Of a stretch of 64,000 nucleotides of DNA, positions 25,509 to 37,699 are shown one piece after another. Made by a program: the position numbers and the translations under genes. The notes below the pieces were generated by a model. It ran no database searches. It was not told where the DNA came from and saw nothing but the letters and a program-made list of their open reading frames with translations. Position 1 is the first letter of the stretch; every line of letters starts with the position of its first letter. Source of the DNA: Thamnaconus septentrionalis (lineage: Eukaryota; Chordata; Actinopteri; Tetraodontiformes; Monacanthidae); NCBI GenBank assembly GCA_009823395.1, contig CM020511.1:14726001-14790000 (forward strand), written 5' to 3'.

Positions 25509-25871
25509 GTAGCTTCCTGTCATGCAGCTGCAGGAGGTCAGCCAGCACTGCAGCTGACACCGTCAGCGAGCCCAGCCTCCACTACTCCACAGCGATCCCC
25601 CTCTCTGGCACACGCTCACCTTCGACTGCCCTCCAGCCACTAATCACACCCCAGGGGGAAAAGGCTGCTCTCCGGAATCTTAGCCGCTCGTCCTGCACTC
25701 GCTGCCTCCCCCACCGCCGACACAGGGGCCCGGAGCCCCCGACAACCCCGAAGCTCGGCCCGCCACTCTCGCAGTGCGTCTCGGCCTCGTTCACATCACC
25801 ACTGGCGAAACACAGGCGCCGAGCGAGGGCAGCGGTCCATCCAGAAGAAAGCACGATCTCCCGTCGGCGCC
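25509..25871 (+). other. zhx2: 5' UTR part of zhx2 exon 2
   Basis: A long pyrimidine tract ending in CACCAG at 25503-25508 makes a good acceptor. GC-rich sequence then runs without a useful frame to the ATG at 25872. It is the untranslated part of the exon that carries the first 33 codons. Confidence 0.7.
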
Positions 25872-28800
25872 ATGTCGAGTCGACGCAAGGCCTCCACCCC
25901 GTGCATGATCCGACAAGACCAGACCATGGTGGAGCTGGACGACGAGACGGAGGACTGTCACAGCATGGAGGTACAAGCACGTTGCAGAAGCCAGTAATGT
26001 AATAACTGGCCAATAGCGTAATGAAAGTCCTGAACTGATAACGTAATAACAGTTGGCCAATAATGTAATAACTTCTTACGTCATTGGCTGGTTATAACGT
26101 CATTGGCCTGCTTGAAAAAAAAAATCTTTGCAAATGTAATAACTGAGCCAATAATGTAATATTATACTAATATCACTTGATTTAAGTTTTATTTATTGGA
26201 TATAACTGGAATAAAATGCTCTCTCTCCCTCTCTCTCTCTCTCTGTGTCTGTATGACATGTAACTCGTGCTTGAATACATTTTTTTTAGGACTAGGAGAT
26301 TTTTGGCCAGTTATTACATTGTTGGCCTATTACATTTTAAATAGGGCAAATTTATTACGTTATTGGTTGTTATTACGTTACTGGCCGTTACTACGTTATT
26401 GGCTTCAACCACGGTGTTGGACTAAAGGTTCCTATTGACCTTGGCAGGAAAACACTCAGTCATGATTTGCAGAGTTATTTTGTAGGTTTGTTTTTATTTG
26501 TTAGCTTTTAGCAAAAGTGCAGAATCTCACTGTCATGGTAAATTATTCCCTGATCATGCTGTTTCACTTCACGCCATTTTACTATTTATTTCACTGGACG
26601 CCTACTGTTTTCAAAAGATTGAATTCAAAAATCTGGAAAATGATGCAATTATTATGACTATATTTTAGTGGTTTGATGTGTAGAGTCTTGAGGATGCATT
26701 TCCATTTAATAAAAAAAAAAAATGGTTCTCTTTGTTTTAATCAGACATCAAACAACCATACTGAAGAGAGGCCTATGGGAGCCGCGCTGGCAGCGGAGAC
26801 GGATCCTTGCGTGGAATCGGATCCTCCCACGGCTCCAGACAAACCGGCCGCGGAGCCTCCCGATCGTCCCAAGCCTCAGCGCCGGCAGCAGGGGGGCTAC
26901 GAGTGTAAATACTGCCCCTTCTCCACGCAGAACCTCAACACTTTCAAAGAGCACGTCGACGCCAATCACCCCAACGTCATCCTCAACCCGCTGTACCTGT
27001 GCGCCGTGTGCAACTTCAACACCAAGAAGTTCGACTCGCTGACGGAGCACAACGAGCGGTGCCACCCGGGCGAGAGCAACTTCAAGTTCAAGCGCATCAA
27101 AATGAACAACCAGACAATCCTGGAGCAGACCATCGAGGGGTTCGGCAGCAGCGCCGTCATCTACAACACGTCCAGCGCCGTGTCGGCCAAAGTGGACGAG
27201 CTGGCCAAGGCGGCCGCGGTCAAAGTGGCCAAACCCAGAATGCCGCTGGAGAGCAAACGGACAGAGTTCCAGTTGGGCAAACTGACCCAGGACCTGAGCA
27301 AGAAACCCATCACCGCGCTCAACGTGAACGGGACCGTCATCATCCCCGACGCGTCTCTACTCAAAGCGGACAGCCTTTCTCACATCATGCCTTCCCTTCA
27401 GCGGCCTGTCAACTACACGCAGGTAGGAGACGCATCAGGGGACGATGTTCAGTCTATATTTACAGAATTTTATTGGTTTTCTTTCTTGGCTGGTGTTGAA
27501 GCCAATTTAAAGGTCCAGTGTGTATAATATGGCTTGATTTATTATTTTTTAATTTGTAAAAGCTTAACATACTGCCCATAAATACATCAATAGAAGTGTA
27601 TACTCGCAGTGCAATAAAACTATTTTTGGTTTTCGTGCTTTTAGTTTTCGTGCTACAGTGATAAAGGATAAAGTTTTTGCCTTGACTCTTTTTCTGTAAC
27701 CAATTATAAAAGGTTTAAACACTGCTAAAATGGCTCAACATTGAGCCTTAAAAAAAATACTGTATAAACCGTGTACAGCAGTGAGCTGCCCTTTCTAGAA
27801 GATAAACTTGTTGACAAGTACGCACAGTTTATGGTTCATCTTAAAGAAGAGTCAAGGCAAAAACTTTATTCTTTATCACTGTAGCACTATGAAAACCTTT
27901 ATTGGCTATAATTTTGTTATTTATTTCTTCATTTTTTTCAGGGGGTTTTTAAGGTCTGTGACATTACAACTCGTATGTTAATCTCAAAGTGACAGTGTTC
28001 AAGTTATCCAGCAAAACATTTCAAAGTGTGCACTACAAGCCTGTCGCAAATGGCTTGCTCTCCTTTCTCTAAACATTTTTGCTAAATGTAATGCTCATGG
28101 CAAACTGATTTTCCCCAGGTGCCGAAGATTGCAGTGCCCCTGAACACAACCAAATACAACCCCTCGCTGGACGACAACCTGACGCTCATCTCATCCTTCA
28201 ACAAGTTTCCGTACCCGACGCAGGCCGAGCTCTCCTGGCTCACGGCGGCGTCAAAACATCCCGAGGAACAAATCAAAGTCTGGTTCACCACGCAGAGGCT
28301 CAAGCAAGGCATTAGCTGGTCTCCAGAGGAGGTAGAACTGGTTTTATTTTGAAAATAAGAAAAGAGAGAGAAAAAAATCAATATTTTACCCCCTTTAAGA
28401 ATGTTTTCTTGTGTTGTACACAATGTCAAAGTTTGCAAAGAAGAACCCAGTAGCAGTTTCTCAATCATGCATAAATTTTCATCTCATCTGGGTTTATTAG
28501 CAGAGTTCTTTACAGAACAATCTCAGACAAAAGCACTTTTATAGAACAGTGCAAATTGTTTTCTCTATTTTCGCAGTAAACTTCTGCTCCACCCTTAATT
28601 CAGACCCCCAATTCTCCAAATGAGTGTGGTCAAATATTTCGTATGAACCCAAAACATAAGTTCAATATGTAATAAAAAAAAACATCTAAAAGATCCATTA
28701 CTTAACAGTGCAAACTTTAAAAATAAAAATTACACTTCATATTTGATAGATGTGAGCAAATATGCTTGATTTCAACCTTAGCTGAAGATTAAATATATAT

Positions 28801-31566
28801 AATTAGCTCACCACACCAGACTTCTTACCTGAAAACCCTCTCTCTCTCTCTCTGACAGGTGGAAGAGGCCAGGAAGAAGATGTTCAACGGCACCATCACC
28901 TCTGTGCCTCAGGCCTTCACCGTCGTCGCTCCTCAGCTGAACTCCACGGCCTCCAGCAACTCGTCCGTCCCGAAACCTGCACAGCCGCCGCCGCCGCCGG
29001 CCGCCTCGGTCCTCCAGTCCCTCCCTGGTCTGTCCAAGGCTGGTCTGTCCCAGCTGCTGGGACAGACCAGCCTGGTGCTGACGCCCGTGGCCAACGGCTC
29101 CACCATCACCTGCGCGCCGCTGGCGCTCACTGTGGCCACCCAGGTGCGCACACTGGGGGACACAAACCCACATCTGATTGTTCCCGTGAGCTGTAACAAT
29201 GGTGTTGTTGCAATAATGCTTTCACTAGCTGCAGTTTTTCGCAAAGTAAAAGAGATATTTCTAAAATTTCGATCAACTACAATTGTGATTTGCAGAAGCT
29301 AAAGCGTGGAACAGTTTTTCGATGACGTCGTGTTTGTCCCGCCACTTTTTCCACAGGTGGCCCAGTCGCTGAAACGTCCGATGGCCTCCCCCGCGGTTGC
29401 CACGGAGAGCAAGCGGCCCTCCATCATTCAAACCACGTCGGCCCCGCCTGTCGCCGCCGCCGCTGCCGCAAAGCTGGCGTCACCCAAAGTGCTGAGTTTC
29501 ACCCTCGACCCCAACAAGACGGCCGAGCAGCTCACGGTGCTGAGGTCCAGCTACACCCAGTGCCCCTTCCCCGAGGAGGAAGAGGTAAGGAACTGAAGGA
29601 GTGGGATGATGGTATCAGCACCACAGGGTGGTATCACTGTCGCCACTTTTAACTGTGAAACCTGGTGTTCCGTCAGATCTACAGGCTGATCGAGACCACC
29701 GGCCTGTCCAGAGGAGAGATTAAGAAGTGGTTCAGTGAGCAGCGGCTCCTCAATGTCAAAGGTGAGCGCCGTGATGAGCACCAGGCAGATAAAACTAGCC
29801 ATTGCCGGCTGATCTTCCTCCTTTTTAAAGTGCTTTTATTGCAGTTTTTGAGGCCAAATATCTTTTAAATAAACGTAATAATATTCAGTGTCCCGCATCA
29901 GTCTGCATTACTGCTGTGCCTCCTCCAAAGGCGCCTCCACGCCTCCAGTCCTGGTGAAGGCCGAAGTGACTCCGGCGCCCAAGGACGCCCGTGTGAAGAA
30001 GGCGGTTCCCACTCAGTTCCCCCTGCTGGAGAGGGTGAAGGGCAAATCATCGGAGCAGCTGAAGGCGCTGGAGGAACGTTTCCAGAGGAGCAACACCCCG
30101 ACGGACGCAGATATTGGTAAAAAAAAAATAAATAAAAAAAAATTTGAAAATAACAAACTTCTAACTCTAGAAAAATGCCATCAAAAGTTACCTGAACTCA
30201 TTTCCTATTTTTCTCGCCCTGAAACGTCTTCAAAATGTTGACAGCTGACCTTCCGGCTGGGATCTAATGAGGCACAAAATTGGCCCTCAGGCCTCAGTTT
30301 AACTCATCCAAAACCTTTATAACGCTCAGAGCTCCACGTAAGAGTCGGTTTTTGAAGTCTTTTAGTCGTCATCGGTTTAGCAAAGTAGCAGACTGCCTAA
30401 ATCTGCATCCATTGTCGTCCTCGTTCTCTATTTGTATTTTTGCCTCGTGCAGCAGCGCGACACCCCGACGGAGCTGCGTGCCTGCCTCTGGTGGGCGCCT
30501 GCGTGACAGGAATAGCATAAATGCCTTTAATGAGCCCAATTTAAAAGTTCCCTACGGAGAGAATGAATTCCCAGCCCCCGGCCCCCCGCACTGCCAGGTA
30601 GCTGGTGTGACCCGCTGCCCTGTGTGTGTTCGGCTGCAGACCAGCTGGCCCAGGAGACCCGGCTGTCCAAGCTGGAGGTGGACTGCTGGTTCTCGGAGCG
30701 CCGCGGCCTGAGGGACAACATGGAGAAGGCTCTGCTCACCATGGCGTCCAAGGGCGCGGAGGAGCGCCAGCAGGGGGCGCTGCTCAACGGGGCGTCGCAC
30801 CGAGAGCAGGAGGCCAAGGCGCAGCAGCGGTCGCCGCCGCACCCGCCGGTCCTCACCTCCTCCACCACCGCCACCTCCTCCTCGTCCTCCTCCTCCTCCT
30901 CCTCCTCCTCCTCCCCTCCCGTGCTGGCAGCCTCCTCCCCTCACCCGCCCACCCTCTTCTCGTCCGCCTCGCCCCCCGTCCTCACCTGCTCCTCCTCCTC
31001 CTCCTCCTCTTCCCCGCACCCGCCCGTCCTGACGGCCTCAGCCAGCCCGGCCCCCATAAGCGGCCGCTCCCTCGCCCTGCTCAGAGAGGTGAGTGGGGGA
31101 AACGTCAGCAATACATTTGTTGCCTGTCCAGAGGTCTAGCATGAGCATCTGCATCATTTTTAACAGCTCTGCGACTCTCAATACTGGAGGTTTTTTTGGG
31201 TTGTTGTTTTTTTTAGACTGCAGCACAACCAAACTAATCAGTAATCAGATATGACAGTGAATCATTGTTGGATGTTTACGCTTTTAATAACAATGACCAT
31301 TGTTGTTTTCTACATGTTTATTTTTTTCTGGACTGAAAACAGACTGAGTAGCTCAACAACTATAATAATAATTGATTAATTTTACCATCATTTCTATCTT
31401 TAAAACACAAAAGTAACCAGCATCTTTTTCCAATGTAAGTTGTAGAAAGTGCAGATATTTGTGTCCAAATTTAGGGAGTAAAAGTAAAAGTCATCAGATA
31501 AAGTAAATATTCAAATAAAGTACAGATACCTGAAAAATCTACTTCAGTTCAGTAACAAAGTATTTA

Positions 31567-31604
<38 letters not shown>

Positions 31605-33721
31605 AATATTATAATAATAATAATAATAATAATAATATACATTTTATTTGAAGGCGCCTTTCTGGCACTCAAGGACACCGTACAGACATCATAAATAATA
31701 ATCCTAAAAACACACAGGCTGTAAAAAAAAAAGGGTTTAAAAAATGCAAACAAGTAAAATAAAAGATATCAAAATTTGCAAAACCAATAAAATCAGAGAG
31801 AAAAGGCAGTCCTGAACAGGTGGGTTTGTACTTTGTCGCTTCCCCCCTCTGAATATGCAAACCACTGCAGCGTTTAATTTTGAAAAACGGTTGTTTCCAG
31901 CTGATCAACTTGACGTTAATGATCCGTGACTTTAAAGAGCAGCTTGTGATTTCCCCCTTCACTGGGACTCTGACAGCTCTTGAAGAGACGCAGCGTGATT
32001 GACACCGCACGATTCGATTGGGTGGTAGTTTTTTTTTTTATTCGATTTTAGACGTGCAATAAGACAACAAGATCAGATGTGACAAACAAAAGAGACGGAG
32101 CGGCGGCGGCAGCAGCAGCAGCAGCAGCAGCGCTGAGTCTCTCTCAGCCGCATCCCATCGGACCGCCGAGACTATAAATGGAACGTATATCCGTGTCTCT
32201 CGTTTCATCTATCGATGGCTGAGTTTGTTTGATTCTGTCATTAGGCCGTTCTCAAGGCCACTGTATATATTATGTAACCAGACTCCACAGTTTCAACTTT
32301 GAAAAAAAAGAAGAAAAACTGCTCCCGTGTGAATTTGTCCTGTGCGTCGCTGCACTAGACAGTTTGGCAACAATTGACACGTTTATATTTAGGTTCAGTG
32401 TGTGTCTGCCAATCACATTCTTTATTCTGTATTTATTATTTAAAAACCGGGTATGCTAATACATATGCTAAAAGTAGCCTGCTTTAAGACCCCCGAGACC
32501 TACATAATGGTTTGCCAATGTTTCCTGTCAAAAAGTTTAGTTTGGTCTTTTACTAAGTGGCAAGTTGTCAAAGTACTGGACCAGATAAAATGTTTACTTT
32601 ACTTGGACTGTTTTCAGCAAACTCCAATTGGATTTGTTTATCCAACAAGACATTTTGCATTTTAATAAAAATCATTAAAACAATTGTTGATTGACAAAAA
32701 TTAAAAGGCCCTTTCTACAAAATTAATTGTTGAATTTATTTAAGTGGCAATTCAAAGCATTTCGTGTTTCACATTAAATTATTAAGTCAACAGGTTTTGA
32801 AGATCAAAGTGTCGTTGCCTGTTTTCCAGAAATTCTGTCAGACACAGTGGCCCGCTCCCGAGGAGTACAGCCAGCTGGAGGCCCAGACGAGCCTCGGGCG
32901 CACCGACATCGTCCGCTGGTTCAAGGACCACCGCTCGGCGCTGAAGAGCGGCGAGAATCTGGACTGGATGGAGAGCTTCAAAAGCAAAGACCTTGGCGAG
33001 CAGCAGAGAGGCGGGCAGGAGCAGAACGGCCGGGCCGCCGACAAACAACAGTGCGTTTCCTCGGAGGTCAAGGCTGGAAAACGTGAGTTTCGGACCCAGG
33101 GCGCTGAGTCAAAACCCAAAAGTTTTGAGAAGAGGTTTATAATTGCACTGCCGTCATTTCAGTGGAGCAGGCGAGTGGAAACGCGCCGACGACAAGAGAG
33201 CACTCGAAGGCGTCGGAGCAGGACAAAGTCCAGTGGCTGAACGAGAGATTAGCCCACAGCGTGATGGACCTGAGTCGAGCCAAGGCGGAGCAGAACAGCC
33301 CGGCCGCTGACAAAGGGAGGTGGGTGCGGAGACAGGAAACAGAGCTGGAATCCTATATTTATATTGCCGTGTCAGATTTGTGTTATAGAAACTTGGGGGG
33401 GAAAAAAAAGATCAGATCGCCGCAGCAATATCCAAGGAGTTATTTTAAGAGCTATTTTGGTCTAAAAATACAGCAGCGTATGGCGCGCAGTGACTGTTAT
33501 TTGTTGCGTCGTTGAGATTTCCCGTGCATTAATTAATGACGTGCACGCTTCCTTCAAGATAGTGAGAGGTGTTTATACGCTTGCCGCCTCATTCCCGTGA
33601 CAGGTGGGTGAAGGTGACGGTGGCGGTGGGGAAGGAGAGCGAAGAAGGGGCGGCGGGACAGAGGCTCGCCACCGACACCGAGGTCCTGACCGTGGAGCAA
33701 ACTGGGAGGCTCACTGGCTGA
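25872..33721 (+). CDS. zhx2: Zinc fingers and homeoboxes protein 2 (spliced)
   Basis: Nuclear transcriptional repressor of the ZHX family, known in mammals to bind DNA and pair with NF-YA and other ZHX proteins. Coding exons: 25872-25970, 26745-27422, 28119-28331, 28859-29143, 29357-29584, 29677-29761, 29931-30116, 30640-31088, 32830-33082, 33163-33319, 33604-33721. All introns are GT-AG and the frame is open to TGA at 33719, giving 916 aa (human about 837). Two C2H2 fingers lie at C87/C90/H103/H108 and C119/C122/H135/H140. Four homeodomains centre on WF pairs at residues 314, 519, 608 and 771. The start ATG follows a non-coding part of its exon (acceptor 25508) and gives the conserved [13 protein letters not shown]-terminus. 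A Pro/Ser-rich insert (about 655-735) separates homeodomains 3 and 4. Position beside derl1 supports zhx2 over zhx1 or zhx3. Which fish paralog (a or b) cannot be told. Confidence 0.95.
25988..26410. repeat. Inverted clusters of a GTAATAAC/GCCAATAAT motif
   Basis: In the intron just after the zhx2 start exon, a motif close to GCCAATAATGTAATAAC recurs in direct orientation (25991-26072, 26134-26160). It recurs as its reverse complement at 26077-26107 and 26308-26404. Between them are a CT run and unrelated sequence. A foldback structure is possible. Confidence 0.7.
27507..27930. mobile_element. MITE-like element with foldback arms in zhx2 intron
   Basis: Begins with AAAGGTCCAGTGTGTATAAT, a terminal sequence typical of a frequent fish MITE. 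It shares AAGCTTAACATACTGCCCAT and following bases with a copy in tbc1d31. Inside, arms of about 52 bases at 27644-27695 and 27843-27896 are inverted copies of each other. Confidence 0.6.
30868..30920 (+). repeat. Coding TCC repeat (poly-Ser tract of zhx2)
   Basis: A run of TCC codons in zhx2 coding exon 8 encodes 13 consecutive serines (about residues 671-683), followed by proline/serine blocks. It lies between homeodomains 3 and 4 where the human protein has a shorter linker. Such a trinucleotide run is likely to vary in length between individuals. Confidence 0.85.
31567..31637. repeat. ATT/TAA microsatellite
   Basis: Long ATT run changing to AAT units, so partly self-complementary, in the zhx2 intron between coding exons 8 and 9. 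Confidence 0.9.
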
Positions 33722-36543
33722 TGGTAGGTTTGGCCTATGGAGGGGAGCACCAGTTTGCACTGGAAGTGAAATAAGAACGTTATTACAGGTGCACGACGGC
33801 TGCACAGGGTGTCTTATTACGATTATTGTGAGTAGTGGGATATTAATAGTTTACTATTACTCTTAATAGTTTAAAATAGTTTACACCAATCAATGGTGTA
33901 AACATTTTTTTTTTTTAAAGCCATGCAACAGACTTGCTTTGAAATTATGTTTGAGGCTTTTTCAACAGTTGAGTAGCCTCGTTCGTCCTTGCTAGCATCC
34001 ATTTCCACGCACCCTGATTGATTCTATTGATGTTTTATTGATGATGCATCCACTCCGTCCACTCTGTGATTTGCAAACACCAGCACGCTCGTTTGTTTTT
34101 GGACGTAGGTCTTTGAAGCTATTGTTTCAGCTTTGTAGCAATGATGCATGGCTTGGCTCCGCCCCCTTAGCCGGTTGCCCGGATTTATTGCGTGCTTCCT
34201 GTAATTTCCCCGCTGAACACAGCTTCCTGTTCTGTAGGAGGACGCTGATGGAAAGGAAGCGCGACAGACACACAGTCTGAAGCAAAGAGCTGGGAGATGC
34301 TAAAATGCTACGTCTTAGTCAGCTTTGGTTTTCTTTTTTTTAACAGACATACAGTAGGTGGAGCTTTAAATTGTGTAACGTCAACAAATATTCCCAAATT
34401 TAATCTCACAAGGGTTTTGCATCACTTAAAACAAGCAGGATATGGCTGCTGCAGCTGCTGCTGCTGCGGCTGCTGCAGCTGCTCTTTGTCTGTGGCTGCT
34501 CGAAATGCATGCTGGTCTGTCCTCCCAGCCCTGCGTGATGCCGGACTGGAATAATTGGGAGTTGACTTCGGAGAGATGATGGTGTCCTTATCTGACTCGA
34601 GTCAGTGCACAAACAAAATGTTGAACTGTTGCTTTAAGATGCCACAGTGGCAGCCTCCAGCCAAGCAGGAAGTTATTAGTGTGTAATTACATTTAATTGG
34701 CCCTTCAAAAGGATGGCAGGATGATATTTGGCCCACACCATCATTAGCAATGAAGATGTGTAGACACACACACACACACTAACCCACTCACTCACTCACC
34801 CCCCCCCCCCCGTGTCTCACATTGTGCTACTGTCACAGCATGGCAGACTTAAAATTATAAGCAGTGTTAAATTTCTAGGTCGAGAGTATTAATCTCTTCT
34901 TCTGTTTGCAAAGATTATGTGCACACTACTATGATTGACTCAGTCGATGACCGTGGCCAGTGTTGCATTAAACATGCAAATCTATCAAATCAACTACCAA
35001 AGTAAGACTTTTTACATATTTGAAAGCCCCAAATCCCATTTTGGTTCTGTAGTAGCATGCGTCTATACTTTGTATAGTTCTTAGACTGAAATATCATGAG
35101 TTACAATAAATATTGCAATTTAAAAGAGTCACAAGTGATGAAAAACTTTTAATACGTTCATGTGCTTTCAACATTTATTCATAGTAAAATTGTAATGTGT
35201 TAATCCTCCTATGTGAAACTACAATTTATTATTGGTGCTACTAGTTTGAGGGCAAAGACGTAACAATAATAACAATAATAATAACAATAATAATAATAAT
35301 AATCACCCCCTCTGCAAAATTTTTCACCACTGCCTTGTGCCAAACCTCAAAAATCACTTTTTCAAAAAATTCAAATCAAAAGCTTGAAGGTTTTCAGCAC
35401 TGGATAGGCGGGCGACAGGACGACCAGCGTTTCTGCATTGGAGGATTTTAAGGCGAAGTAGATTTCTGAGGCCTTTTTTCACCAAGGTTACTACTGCCGT
35501 TTCAAAAACAGCAGTGGAAAAAAAATATATATTTTCAACACTCTTTGGCCCTGTGAACAGCCAACAGCCAACTATTTTCATCTTTAAAAACGCAGGACTT
35601 TTACTAAAGCTAAAAATTAAACAACTTGAGGGGATGATGTAAAAGTTTTGTTTTTTTTTTCATTTAAAATTTTAAATGGAGTTTGTCTAATATTTTTCCA
35701 GATTCAGACTGCGGAATTTTGAAATCACTAGGAGATAAATGAAGATGACCAAATGTGGAAGCAGTGACCAGCTCTCTGCCTGGGACGTTGTCACAGAGTG
35801 AGGTTGAAGACTTTCAAAGTGAAGCACCGACGTGTGTGTGTGTGTGCTTCACATGCCGACATTGGGACGAGTGCCAAAGTTGGACTTGATGTTGTTCTTA
35901 CTACTTGTCCGTTTTTTCTCTCCTTTTTTTTTCTAAAAAAAGATGGACTCTTGTAAATATTTTCTGTATAACAAAAAGGTTTGTACAGTTTTACTTAGAG
36001 GGAAAGTTTTGTTACATTTTCTAAAAAACAAAAAACAAAAAAAAAAGACAAAAATGACCCTCTAAAGTGGGGCTCCTAAACCTGGAATGTTTTCCTTTTT
36101 TTCGTTGTTTGTGTTTAGATCCAAGAGTACAAGAAACTGTTATTTGCTGAAAATTAGCTCTTTCTTTTGGTTTTGTTTGTTTTGTTTTTTTGTTAAACCA
36201 CACTTGGGAGCCACTCACGGCGAGTGGTGTTTTGATGGCACTTGCATATAAACCCCGTGGAGGTGATGAATCATGTTACACCATCAGGAAACTCTTCATA
36301 CTTCCCCCTTCCTCCCGCCACGTCACCTTGACTCACCCAAAGAGAATCGCGCCGGTGAATGTGCAGCGGCGGCGGCCAAACTAATCAGAACTGAAGGCAA
36401 ACCTGGAAATAACATTGTGAGACGAACGAATGAACTGCGCCCGCCGACTTCTGCAGAACTGAAGCCCTCGCTGCGCCACGTCTGACTTTTTCTCATTTTT
36501 CGCACATTGAAACGAATGGGGATACAGGAGAAACAGTGAAGCA

Positions 36544-36590
<47 letters not shown>

Positions 36591-37240
36591 ATGGTGGTGG
36601 AGGTAGAAAATAAAACACAGCATTGGGGATTTTCAAAGAACCCCAAACTGTCACGAGCTGCTCGCACGTGTTTCATCCACCTGCTCTGTCACATCTTTAT
36701 GTCCGGGTCGGAGTCGCCAAAAGGGCTGGCCAGGTCTTCACAGCGCTGACGCAAACAACCAACCTTCTCTCTGTGAAAAGCGCTGCATCACCTGCATGTG
36801 TTACAGCAAAACACCCCTCTTTAACTTTAGGGGGGGGACAGAAGGGGGGGGGACTTCAAGAAATATCTCAAACTGGCCTCACACTTCAAGCTCTTGCAGT
36901 AACAGGGCGAGGTCGGCGGTTCATTTTAGGGTCGGTCTGAGTGCACAGACGTGCGGCCAAATGTCTGTCGCCGCAGCCGCCGACGCTTTAGTTTCACGTT
37001 CAGACAAGAATGGCGGACACTGTACAGTTAGTTGGTTATTAAGAGGAGCCGCTTGCGTTTTCATTTTTTACCTTTTGGTCTGCTGTAACTCAATAAATAC
37101 ACAACTAACTGTTCAAACGTCTTGGTTGTCCTGTGTGTGTGTGTGTGTGTGTGTGACAATACAGGATGACAATAACACGCTTAGACTCGTTCACCTTTCA
37201 ATAAACAACTTGTTATATTTACAATAAAAGAAAATCCTCA
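33722..37240 (+). other. zhx2: Inferred 3' UTR of zhx2 and convergent gap to derl1
   Basis: No further coding exon was found after the TGA at 33719. AATAAA signals lie at 35105, 36609, 37092 and 37223. The one at 37092 is followed about 40 bases later by a GT-rich run (37131-37156), a typical downstream element, so the main transcript may end near 37120. A good donor (GTAGGT) two bases after the stop means the UTR could itself be spliced, for instance to an acceptor at 35701. The region also holds a C-run (34800), AAT repeats (35260-35300) and a CTG repeat (36548-36586). Confidence 0.4.
36548..36586 (+). repeat. CTG trinucleotide repeat, 13 units
   Basis: Thirteen uninterrupted CTG units on the sense strand of the inferred zhx2 3' UTR. 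The glutamine run in the opposite-strand frame is only a shadow of this repeat. Confidence 0.9.
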
Positions 37241-37532
37241 TCGTTATTCAGATCTCAAGACACAGGCTTAAAAAAAAAAAAAAACGAAAAAATCTTACAC
37301 CCATTCAAATTCAATGGTGGAGACTGTGTGCTGGAAGTGACGCCGCCCCAGCCCTCTGGAGGGCTCGCTGGCACTAATCACAATGTAATCTGATATTTCA
37401 TCACAGTGGGAGAGCAAGGACGGTGGCGTGCAGCTGCAGCGACTCAAATCTTGGCAGGGTGAGGGCGGAAGGTGAAGGGGTACAAAGACAAACAAAAAGG
37501 TGGAAGGAAAAATGTATCCACCTTTTTGAGAA

Positions 37533-37534
<2 letters not shown>

Positions 37535-37573
<39 letters not shown>
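37535..37573. repeat. TAA/ATT microsatellite
   Basis: About a dozen AAT units in the short gap between the convergent zhx2 and derl1 3' ends. Confidence 0.85.
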
Positions 37574-37699
37574 TAAAGATTCCATATGATTTTGGCAGCT
37601 GCCTTTATGTATTGAAATCTGTAGCCAGAGTCCAAGTAGTGCAGTGCAACACTGCCTTGGTTTAAATGCTTGCTTCCTCCAATTTTTATCCCACACAAA

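Noticed and set aside
30552..31019. Minus-strand Gly/Arg-rich frame over zhx2 exon 8
   Set aside because: Shadow of the Ser/Pro repeat codons. The plus strand carries the conserved homeodomain sequence.
36323..36676. Minus-strand frame with a glutamine run
   Set aside because: It is the reverse reading of the CTG repeat, with no conserved sequence on either side.
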